A stretch of 64,000 nucleotides of DNA. Source: Musa acuminata AAA Group (taxonomy: Eukaryota > Streptophyta > Magnoliopsida > Zingiberales > Musaceae). The DNA lies in the NCBI RefSeq assembly GCF_036884655.1, contig NC_088342.1:13699001-13763000 (forward strand), in the 5' to 3' direction. Below are positions 1 through 8,448 of the stretch, one piece after another; positions within the stretch are counted from its first letter, which is position 1; every line of letters begins with the position of its first letter. A program made the translations under genes and the position numbers. The notes below the pieces were generated by a model. The model was not told where the DNA came from, did not search any database, and saw nothing but the letters and a program-made list of their open reading frames with translations.

Positions 1-201
1 ATATTAGCAAACATAGTCAAACTAAATATCTCTTTGAGATTTATCTCTTTTAGATTTTTGTAGTGCTAAGTGATATCCATATTGCCTTTAGATGACTCAG
101 GAATATGATATTTTCACTGCTTACCTTTAATATCATATATCCCTTTAGCTAATTTCCTCTTCCTAAAAAAACATGGCTATGTTTTAAAGCTCAATAAATT
201 T

Positions 202-777
202 TTATCTAATAACTTTTGACAGTACAGCCTCTGATCCAACCTTCCTTGGATTATCTTCCAAGATATGGACTTCACCAATATTTGAGGTGACAAGATGGTC
301 GAGTATATTATCTTTAAGGATCTTTTATAATTTTTATTGACACTTGGTGCATTCTTATTCTGTACCTATATAAGTATCCTGCAAATAACATAAAATGTAT
401 GATAAATGAAGTATCACATTTCAAATACACCAAAATGTAAAATACTTAGACACTGTACCTGTGTTAATATGATCAACCGGCATTAGATGTCTTTCACTAG
501 GAAAAGGAATGAGCATTTGGCATACTTGCATAACAAGCATATAAAACATTATAAAAGACATATCCATATATCCAAATGAACTCCTAATTACAAAGAAATG
601 GTTACCTTATCCATAGTTATCAACTTTAATCTTATCTCAACATCCAATTGCTAACACTTACACAACTCAATCTCGGAAGTCATGAGTGAGTCAGATAATG
701 GGTTGGTAAAAACAGATGGATATTCTCGTATAGTCAAACATGTAAAAATATTAGCAAACATAGGATTCAAAATTTTT
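202..777 (-). pseudogene. Exon-like fragments of an unrecognised gene
   Basis: Three short minus-strand open stretches are flanked by splice consensus: 662-777 (acceptor TATAG, donor GTAAGT), 459-496 (acceptor CCTAG, donor GTACAG) and 202-311 (acceptor AAAG, stop TAA at 202-204). They read as varied, non-repetitive peptide, for example IREYPSVFTNPLSDSL, then RHLMPVDHINT, then ILDHLVTSNIGEVHILED. The 459-496 piece joins 202-311 in frame. The 662-777 piece does not join 459-496 without a stop, and reading through its donor meets TAG at once, so this may be a decayed copy or an exon may have been missed. I do not recognise the protein. The last fragment ends in SKVIR and a stop, so it would be a C-terminus. 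No upstream coding part is visible before the Sirevirus-like element. Confidence 0.3.
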
Positions 778-950
778 CTATAAATCAAATCATATATATG
801 TCGAAATGAAAATTTGTTTACCATAAATGCTACACAACCTCTAAGATATTCAATGATCTTTGTGCTATCACCTAGTTTCCTTTTTTTATTCTATTCCCAA
901 TAGTTGAAATCTTCTCAAAGAGGAAATAATGCACAGCCATCGCCCAGTTG

Positions 951-1090
951 TAATTTGTCAACAAATACAAATCATCAACAAAATATAGTAATGTGGGAGG
1001 AAAATTATAGTTCATTTGATAAAATAAGATACAAATAAAAACATATAATTGACAAAAGTTGACAATGTCAATACTATCATCACTAGAAAT
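951..1090. repeat. Unit S1 of a short tandem duplication
   Basis: This stretch recurs, diverged, at about 8274-8420 (shared segments such as AATTATAGTTCATT, ATATAAT, AACAAAAGTTG and ACTATCAT). S1 continues after the Sirevirus-like insertion as AAGCCTACATAAGAGATTTT at 8204, and S2 has the matching AAGCCTACACATGAGATTTT at about 8411. The two units were therefore adjacent before the element landed in S1. Its minus strand carries an open stretch (872-1129) with a short YFVDDLYLLTNYNWA-like segment, faintly similar to plant transposase-associated proteins. I give that no weight. Confidence 0.6.
1086..1090. repeat. Target site duplication GAAAT, left copy
   Basis: GAAAT sits immediately left of the 5' LTR and is repeated at 8199-8203 immediately right of the 3' LTR. 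Five bases is the usual duplication length for plant copia and Sirevirus integration. The match supports reading 1091-8198 as one insertion. Confidence 0.7.
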
Positions 1091-1971
1091 TGACAAAAGT
1101 TGAATCTTGGATTTTGATGATGAAACCAATTGATAAGTGTTTATGATTTAATATGTATTTTGAGTGACACATGATGCTTCGATCAGGATGAGACAATTAA
1201 AGCAGGAAGAATCATATTGGGCCGGGAGAAAATATGTTAGAAGATTGGACGTCGGACCAGAGGATCGATCGACGTATTGATAAAAGGTTTCGAGTCATGG
1301 ATTCGGGCATCGGGCCAAGAAGAGTGGATATTACGCTAAGGATATCAAAGTTGTAGAGTCAACTGGCCGATTGGGCAATAGGCCACAAGAGAGAACGATA
1401 CGCTGAAGAATCAGACGAAGCGTCGAGGGACCAATGACATGCTGGACAATATGATTAATGCTTAGTATTAAATGTCTAGATCGAAGTATGTTTTTACATG
1501 TGCATAATTAACTATGATAGCAAGGTATAAAGCAAAATGAAGTCTCGGAGTCAAGGACGCGATTTCGTTAGGAGTTCGAGAGTTCGTCGGAAGTCCGGAC
1601 GTTCGTCGGAAGTTCTAGCGGAACCAGTTGAGAAGTCTCAGAGCTTGCCAAAGAAGCTCGTCGGAACTCACCAAGAAGATCGTCATGAAGTCTAGGAGCA
1701 TGATGGGAGTCTGCCAGAACATTGCCGAGAGATCGTTGGAAGTTCGCCGAAATATCACCAGAAGCTCGCCAGAAGAAACTAGACTTATGGACTTGTTTAG
1801 CTTAGAATATGTCTTAGGAAACATAGTTAGCACGTAATTTGGATTGGATTTAGGCCAACCCAATTAGGGGCCAATTGAGCCTATATAAGGACTGTGTTGG
1901 GCCCAATAAGAGACCCAAACAGTGCCCCAAGAAGTGGCACCATCCTAACACAATCATCGAGACTGTGTCAG

Positions 1972-2155
1972 GCGATGGTACCGCCAGTCTGGGTGGTTGT
2001 ACCACCCCTGGCAGGGTGCCAAGCGGTGGTACCACCAGTTTGGGTGGTGGTACCATCCAGCACAGTATCCCAAGCGGTGGTACCGTCAGATTGGGCGATG
2101 GTACCGCCCAGTGCAATGTTAGTGTCAAACTGACACTAGCGGTGGTACTACCCGT
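1972..2155 (+). repeat. GGTACC-centred palindrome array in the 5' LTR
   Basis: About seven copies of a GGTGGTACCACC-like palindrome are spaced 15-35 bases apart by CAGTCTGGGT-type linkers. The array lies directly upstream of the TATAAAT box, in the expected U3 region. It is much richer in G+C than its surroundings. The 3' LTR has about nine copies. Confidence 0.75.
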
Positions 2156-2213
2156 GCTTGGAAAACCCGAGATGAGATGTTTTTAGGCTCCAAGTTTGAA
2201 TCAACTTGAAGCC

Positions 2214-2220
2214 TATAAAT
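2214..2220 (+). promoter_or_regulatory. Putative LTR TATA box (5' LTR)
   Basis: TATAAAT in the context GAAGCCTATAAATATCC lies downstream of the palindrome array. The same box occurs at 7708-7714 in the other LTR. This is where U3/R transcription of the element would be expected to start. Confidence 0.55.
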
Positions 2221-2706
2221 ATCCCTCTCATCCCTGGTTAAAGCACATAAGCACAGAGAGTTTAAAAGTGAAGAAACGCTGCTGCAATCTCTTTAGAAAT
2301 TCCCTCCTCCACTCTAAGTTTATAATTCTGTAAGAGAGGAGTAAGTGCTTGTAAAGGTTGTCTCCTAAACCCAGTAAAAGGAGAAGAGGGATGTAAAAAG
2401 GAGGTTGATCTTTACCTATTAAAGGAAGATCGATAGTGGATATCAATATCCTCAATGGAAGAGGAATCAGAGGAGTGGATGTAGGTCACGACGACCGAAC
2501 CACTATAAATTAGTTTGCATTTTACTTTAAGCAATTTATCCTTACTATAAACCTCTTTAATAGCTTTCTACCTTCAATACTTTTCCGTATGCTTTCAAGC
2601 TATCTTTACAAAACTGGCTTTATCGAGACGAAACGTTTTTGAAGACATGATTTTATCACTGCACTAATTCACCCTCTCTCTTAGTGCCGACCCCATTCCT
2701 AACAAT

Positions 2707-2719
2707 TGGTATCAAAACC
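2707..2719 (+). other. Primer binding site, tRNA-iMet type
   Basis: TGGTATCAAAACC begins two bases after the end of the 5' LTR. It matches the usual plant initiator-Met site TGGTATCAGAGCC at 11 of 13 positions. Confidence 0.75.
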
Positions 2720-2753
2720 TCGTTTTCTAATTTGGTTTAACACCTAAATAAAA

Positions 2754-3441
2754 ATGGCTCTTTTCGGCTTTCAAGAGGGTCACTCTCTCATTCGTCCTTC
2801 CTTTTTTAATGGGAAGGACTACATATATTAGAAAACTCGAATGAGAGTTTTCTTGCTTTCTTTGGGTTTGATCTTATGGAACATTGTCGAATCCGATTTT
2901 AAAAGGTCTTCTCTTCCAATGAAAGATTGGAATGATTTGGAGAAGAAGATGTTTTCTTTAAATGTTAGAGCTATGAATGCTCTATTTTGTGCTTTAGACA
3001 AAAACAAGTTTAATCGTGTTTCTTTGTGTGAAATGACATCCATAAGATCGGTGTACATATCTCCAATAGAAATGGCTCTTTTAACACCCAAATAGAAATA
3101 TCTCTTTTCGGCTTTCAAGAGGGTCACTCTCTCATTCGTCCTTCCTTTTTCAATAGGAAGGACTACATATATTGGAAAACTCAAATGAGAGTTTTCTTGC
3201 TTTCTTTGGGTTTGATCTTATGGAACATTGTCGAATCTGATTTTAAAAGGTCTTCTCTTTCAATGAAAGATTGGAATGATTTGGAGAAGAAGACGTTTTC
3301 TTTAAATGTTAGAGCTATGAATGCTCTATTTTGTGCCTTAGACAAAAACAAGTTTAATCGTGTTTCTTTGTGTGAAACGACATCCGTAAAATCGGTGTAC
3401 ATATCTCCAATAGAAATGGCTCTTTTAACACCCAAATAGAA
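2754..3441 (+). pseudogene. Two broken tandem copies of the gag start with an inverted fragment
   Basis: The first ~280 bases of gag are present three times with an exact 344-base spacing (2754, 3098, 3442). The first two copies are dead: copy 1 has a TAG soon after the conserved GKDYIY segment, and copy 2 has lost its ATG. Each ends in a ~36-base piece (about 3034-3069 and 3378-3413) that is the reverse complement of gag further downstream (about 3841-3877). Read on the minus strand it encodes IGDMYTD.., matching the forward IGDMYTG.. of the intact copy. The fragment is followed by ATGGCTCTTTTAACACCCAAATAGAA, which leads into the next copy. Confidence 0.9.
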
Positions 3442-4398
3442 ATGGCTCTTTTCGACTTTCAAGAGGGTCACTCTCTCATTCGTCCTTCCTTTTTCAATGG
3501 GAAGGACTACATATATTGGAAAACTCGAATGAGAGTTTTCTTGCTTTCTTTGGGTTTGATCTTATGGAACATTGTCGAATCCGATTTTAAAAAGTCTTCT
3601 CTTCCAATGAAAGATTGGAATGATTTGGAGAAGAAGACGTTTTCTTTAAATATTAGAGCTATGAATGCTCTATTTTGTGCCTTAGACAAAAACAAGTTTA
3701 ATCGTGTTTCTTTGTGTGAAACGACTTTCGATATTTGGCACATTCTTGAAACCACACACGAAGGCACAAGCAATGTTAAAGATTCAAAAATTAATTTTTT
3801 GATGTATGATTTTGAACTTTTTCGAATAAAACCAAGTGAGACTATTGGAGATATGTACACCGGTTTTACGGATGTCGTCAATAGTCTAAAAGGACTTGGT
3901 AAAAGTTTTTTGAATTTTGAACTTGTTAATAAGATTTTAAGATCCCTTTCAAAGAGTTGGGATCCAAAAATAACGGCAATACAAGAGGCTAAAAACCCAA
4001 ACAACCTACCACTTGAAGAACTAATTGAGTCTTTAATGACCTATGAAATGACTAATGTGGCACTTGACGAATATGAGAACCACCTTCTAAAGAACATAAA
4101 GGATTTTGGGTTTAGAATAATCGAAGACCACTCAAGCATAAGCTCGAGTGATGGTGAACTTGAACTCATCACAATGAAATTTAAAAGGTCCATGAAACAA
4201 AAATTAAAGAACAAAAATAAACTTAAAAGGAATGCAACTACTTGCTTTGAACGCAAGAAGAAAGAAGCACTTTGGGATGAATTGAGCTCCTCCGAAGACG
4301 AGGAAAAAATCAACAAAGGCAATGTAGCAAACTACGCCTTAACGACTTACAACGATGAGGTAATCGAAACTCCCTTAATTTATTTCGAAATTACATGA
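3442..4398 (+). CDS. Copia/Sirevirus-type Gag, truncated (318 aa)
   Basis: This open frame encodes a retrotransposon capsid-type protein that would assemble virus-like particles in the cytoplasm. Residues ~15-45 hold the GKDYIYWKTRM segment typical of the plant copia Gag N-terminal domain. Residues ~60-210 form the UBN2-type region, with W.ILE.THEGT, IGDMYTGFTDVVNSLKGLGK and the KILRSLSKSWDPKITAI segment. A basic stretch (KQKLKNKNKLKRN) and an acidic SSSEDEEK stretch follow near the end. The frame stops before any CCHC zinc knuckle, so it is shorter than a full Gag, and no pol follows. The ATG at 3442 sits in the same context as the broken upstream copies and was chosen because it is the only copy that reads through. 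Confidence 0.85.
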   Translation: MALFDFQEGHSLIRPSFFNGKDYIYWKTRMRVFLLSLGLILWNIVESDFKKSSLPMKDWNDLEKKTFSLNIRAMNALFCALDKNKFNRVSLCETTFDIWHILETTHEGTSNVKDSKINFLMYDFELFRIKPSETIGDMYTGFTDVVNSLKGLGKSFLNFELVNKILRSLSKSWDPKITAIQEAKNPNNLPLEELIESLMTYEMTNVALDEYENHLLKNIKDFGFRIIEDHSSISSSDGELELITMKFKRSMKQKLKNKNKLKRNATTCFERKKKEALWDELSSSEDEEKINKGNVANYALTTYNDEVIETPLIYFEIT

Positions 4399-5790
4399 TG
4401 TCTTTTCATGAATTATTTTTAATTTAGGTTAATTGTTTTTTGTATGTTTAATAATGTAATGAAAATACAAAAATAAAATTGGATCATGCTTATCTTTCTA
4501 ATGATTTTAAAAATAATCATGAAAAATATATATTTTATAATAAACAAACAAAATGATTTTGATTGAAAATATAAAAATCATGCTTGATGAAATAATGTAA
4601 TTTGAGATCATACTTAATAAATTTATATTTCAAAATTATGCATGATGATTCTTGCGATTTATAGATTATCGATTTTTGCAATAATGAAAGTTACTTTTTT
4701 GGTTTTAAAAATGATGCATGTTTTGATTTGGCATAAATGAAAAAGACATGCTTATATGAAATAGTGTAAGTGTTGACGATTGTATATTTAATGATGCATA
4801 ATGATGTAATAAAAATATTAAATATTTTGATATCATGATTCATGATTTTATGCATGAGATTTTAAAGCTATATATGATGATTTTTGTGATTTATGCCATT
4901 TTTGACGTAATAAATCTTGCACTTTTGATTTTAAACGTTGATATATTTATTTATTTGGAATAAATAAAATAAATCACATGAATTGAAACAATTAAAAAGA
5001 GGATAGGTTTGTTCTTGAAATATTTCTTTTTCCTTACTTTATCGAGTTTTCCAAAAAGAAGATTAATGAATATATTTGTATCACTTTTGTGAATCTCTTG
5101 AAAATAATTTTGATTTGATGATTTGATAATTGAATAAATTTTTATCCAAATCATGATCTTGATTCCTTGATACTTATAAATTAAGATTTATTATGAATCA
5201 ATATTTTTCATTAATCGATCTCCTTAGATTTTCTTTTGATTATTTAAGAGGAGATTTTTCAAAAGAAATTATGCCTTTTGGTATTCACATGATCTTATCC
5301 TTCATCATATGAGTTTTATGCAATTCCTTATATTTATGAAATGTTTATCTCATCACTCAATTAATTTTTCTTAATATTCTTCATGTGATGATATAAATTT
5401 GTGCATGAAATACAAATGAGAAATTATGATAATGCATGATAGGATGTAATGTAATTTGACATTTAGATATCATAATGATTTAAAATGCTATGATTTGTTG
5501 CTAAAATGATGTATTATAAATGTTGATTTAATGTTTGGTATCATGAATACTTTAATGATGAATGTTTGGTATCATGATCAAAATGTTGATAAATGCTTAA
5601 AAATTTTAATGTCTTAGTATCATGTATGATATGGTCATAATGATGATTGTTTTTTTTCTATCATGCATGAAAAATAAAATGTAAAGTTTTAAAACTATGT
5701 ATGTTTTAATTTGAAAATATTATGATACACAAACATATTGAAATAAGATTGATATTTTACCTTTGTCAAACATATTATGATGCACAAAAA
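4399..5790 (+). other. AT-rich non-coding interior of the Sirevirus-like element
   Basis: No reading frame of note is present. The stretch is dominated by short variants of ATGATGCATGATTT, GGTATCATGAT and TTTATGCATGA repeats on a very A+T-rich background. It occupies the place where protease, integrase and reverse transcriptase would lie in a complete element. Confidence 0.6.
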
Positions 5791-5817
5791 TTGTATTCTT
5801 TCCTTCTTTTTGAAAAT

Positions 5818-6540
5818 GACAAAGGGAGAGATAGCTAGCTTGCATAAGTCAAGAAAATGCAAAAACTTGCAACTTGTATATTGCTCAAGGAAGCAAGAAT
5901 CGCTAGCTTGCACACTTCAACAAGAAAGCTATCTTGCATTTGCTTTCGAAATATTGCTAGCTTATATTTTTTTAAAATGATGTAAAACTTGCTATCTTGA
6001 ACATCACCTAGACTTGCTAGCTTCCAATCTCAAGAGAAGCAACATTGCTATCTTGTTTATCTTAATAAGTAAAATATGCTAACTTGCACATCTAGCAAAA
6101 TTGACAAATTTGCATATTTCAAGAAGCAAGAGTTGCTTTCTTGAACATCTCAAAACGCTAGCTTGCATGTTCTAAAATATTATAAAATTTGCTAGCTTAT
6201 ATGTTGTAGAACTTGCTATCTTACTACCTTGTATATCTATGATGATAGCAAAATTGTATGATGATAAAACTAAAGATTATGTTAATTATGCAATGATTTG
6301 AACTTCTATGTCCAAACACTTGAAAGTTACACTTCTCTTTTTTGTTGATGATAAAGGGAGAGAAGTATGATCATGTTATGACGTATTACAAATATTCAAA
6401 ATGAAATTTGTAATAACTTGAATTTAGCTTGAATTCAAGATTTTATCAATATAGCATATTGATAGGGGGAGTTTGTTAAACTCTGGGAGTTTGTTTTAAC
6501 TCCATCATCGATTGGTTGTCATCACCAAAAAGGGAGAGAT
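5818..6540 (+). repeat. GCTAGCTTGCA repeat zone and multiple polypurine tracts
   Basis: Between 5825 and 6235 the motif GCTAGCTTGCA or GCTATCTTGCA recurs about a dozen times, separated by CAAGAAGCAA-like spacers. Purine tracts AAAGGGAGAGA occur at about 5820, 6352 and 6529, with GATAGGGGGAGT near 6451. The last tract abuts the 3' LTR and is the one positioned to prime plus-strand DNA synthesis. Repeated polypurine tracts upstream of the 3' LTR are reported for Sireviruses. Confidence 0.65.
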
Positions 6541-8198
6541 TGTTGAATCTCGGATTTTGATGATGAAACCAATTGATAAGTGTTTATGATTTAATCTGCA
6601 TTTTGAGTGACGCAAGATGCTTTGATCAGGATGAGACAATTAAAGCAGGAAGAATCATGTTGGGCCGGGGGAAAATATGTCAGAAGATTGGATGTCGAGC
6701 CGGAGGATCGATCGACGTATCGACAGAATGCTTCAGGCCATGGAATCGTGCATCGAGCTAAGAAGAGTGGATATTGTGCCAAGGATATTGGAGTTGCGGA
6801 GTCAACTGGCCGATTGGGCAATAGGCCGCAAGAGAGGATGATGCGCCAAAGAATCGGACGAAGCGTCAAGGGACCAATGACATGCTGGATAACATGATTA
6901 ATGCTTAGTATTAATTGTCTAGATCGAAGTGTATTTTTATATGTGCAAGATTAACTACGATAGCAAGGCATGAAGTAAAATGATATCCCGGAATCAAGGA
7001 CGCGATTTCATTGGGAGTTCGAGAGTTCGTCGGAAGTCCGAACATTCGTCGGAAGTTCTGGCGGAACCGACTAAGAAGTCTTGGAGCTTGCTAGAGAAGC
7101 TCGTCGGAACTCGCCAAGAAGATTATCGTGAAGTCCAGGAGCGTGCCGAGAGTCTACCGGAATATTGCCGAGAGATCGTTGGAAGTTCGCCGAAAGATTG
7201 CCGGAAGCTCGCCGGAAGAAACTAGACTTATGGACTTGTTTAGCTTAGAATATGTCTTAGGAAACATAGTTAGCACGTAATTGGAATTGGATTTGGGTCA
7301 ACCTAATTAGGGGCTAGTTGGGCACATGTAAGGACTGTGTTGGACCCAATGAGAGGCCCAAATAATGTCCCAAGAAGTGGCACTATCGTGGCATAGTCTT
7401 CGAGATTGTGTTAGGCGGTGGTACCACCAGTCTAGGTGGTTGTACCACCCCTAGCAGGGTGCAAGCGATGGTACCACCAGTCTGGGCGATTGTCTCACCC
7501 CTAACAGGGTGCCAGGTGGTGGTGCCACCAATCTGGGTGGTGGTACCGCCCAGCACAGCATCCCAGGTGGTGGTACCACTTAGTGCAGTGTCAGTGTCAA
7601 ACTGACACTGGTGGTAGTACCGCCCAGCATAGGCGGTGGTACCGCCCGTGCCCGAAAAACTCGAGATGAGATGTTTTTAGGCTCTAAGTTTGAATCAACT
7701 TGAAGCCTATAAATGTCTCTCTCATCCCTGATTAAAGCACACAAGCACAGAGAGTTTAAAAGTGAACAAACACTACTGTAATCTCTTTAGAAATTCCCTC
7801 CTCCACTCTAAGTTTAGAATTCTGTAAGAGAGGAGTGAGTGCTTGTAATGGTTGTCTCCTAAACCCAGTAAAAGGAGAAGAGGGGTGTAAGAATGACGTT
7901 GATCTTTGCCTATTAAAGGAAGATCGATAGTGGATGCTGATAGTCTCGACGGAAGAGGAATCGGAGGAGTGAATGTAAGTCACGACGATCGAACCACTAT
8001 AAATCGGTTTACATTTTACTTTGAGCAATTTATCCTTACTGCAAACCTCTTTAATAACTTACTGTCTTCAATATTTTTTCGTATGCTTTCAAGATATCTT
8101 TACGAAACTGGTTTTATCGAAACGAAACGTTTTTGAAAACGTAATTTTACCGCTGTACTAATTCATCCCCCCTCTTAGTGTCGACCCCGTTCCTAATA
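6541..8198 (+). repeat. 3' LTR of the Sirevirus-like element
   Basis: It begins TGTTGAATCTCGG directly after the tract AAAAAGGGAGAGAT and ends ...TTCCTAATA, where the 5' LTR ends CCTAACA. It is 44 bases longer than the 5' LTR. Part of the difference lies in the GGTACC palindrome array at about 7413-7650 (about nine copies against seven). A TATAAAT box is at 7708-7714. Confidence 0.85.
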
Positions 8199-8203
8199 GA
8201 AAT
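8199..8203. repeat. Target site duplication GAAAT, right copy
   Basis: It matches GAAAT at 1086-1090. The following AAGCCTACATAAGAG is the continuation of the interrupted unit S1. Confidence 0.7.
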
Positions 8204-8273
8204 AAGCCTACATAAGAGATTTTATATATTTTATATATTTGAAAACTGATCTATAAAGTATTCCTAATACATA

Positions 8274-8446
8274 TATCCTGAAGCTATTGCTTCAAGATCA
8301 ACCACCAACAAAAGAGAGGGGGTAAATTATAGTTCATTAGAAAAAATATGATACAAACAAAAATATATAATCAACAAAAGTTGGTGATGTCGACACTATC
8401 ATTGCTAAAAATAAGCCTACACATGAGATTTTTTTATTTTATATAT
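8274..8446. repeat. Unit S2 of the short tandem duplication
   Basis: This is a diverged second copy of the sequence interrupted at 951-1090/8204-8240. It ends where copia integrase coding sequence starts abruptly near 8449, so the copia fragment probably joined here by truncation or illegitimate recombination. Confidence 0.55.
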
Positions 8447-8448
8447 TT

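Larger units (their letters stand above)
1091..2704 (+). repeat. 5' LTR of the Sirevirus-like element
   Basis: It aligns along its length with 6541-8198 and ends ...CCTAACA next to the primer site. It begins TGACAAAAGTTGAAT where the 3' LTR begins TGTTGAAT, a 7-base difference at the terminus. Internally it holds a region rich in GTTCGTCGGAAG-type repeats (about 1570-1790), a palindromic GGTACC array (about 1972-2155) and a TATAAAT box at 2214-2220. The two LTRs differ at many sites, so the insertion is not recent. Confidence 0.85.
1091..8198 (+). mobile_element. Sirevirus-like non-autonomous LTR retrotransposon (gag only)
   Basis: Two directly repeated LTRs of about 1.6 kb flank a 3.8 kb interior. 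The 5' LTR is followed by a primer site TGGTATCAAAACC, a near match to the plant tRNA-iMet site. The 3' LTR is preceded by a polypurine tract. The interior has one gag reading frame (3442-4398) and no protease, integrase, reverse transcriptase or RNase H in any frame, so the element would need enzymes from another copy. The layout (long LTR, copia-type gag, long AT-rich 3' interior with several AAAGGGAGAGA tracts) resembles plant Sireviruses and the gag-bearing terminal-repeat elements described as TR-GAG. GAAAT duplications border it. Confidence 0.85.

Noticed and set aside
872..1129. An 85-codon minus-strand frame with a DDLYLLTNYNWA segment
   Set aside because: It spans the S1 duplicate and the start of the LTR, and the faint likeness to transposase-linked domains is too short to support a call.
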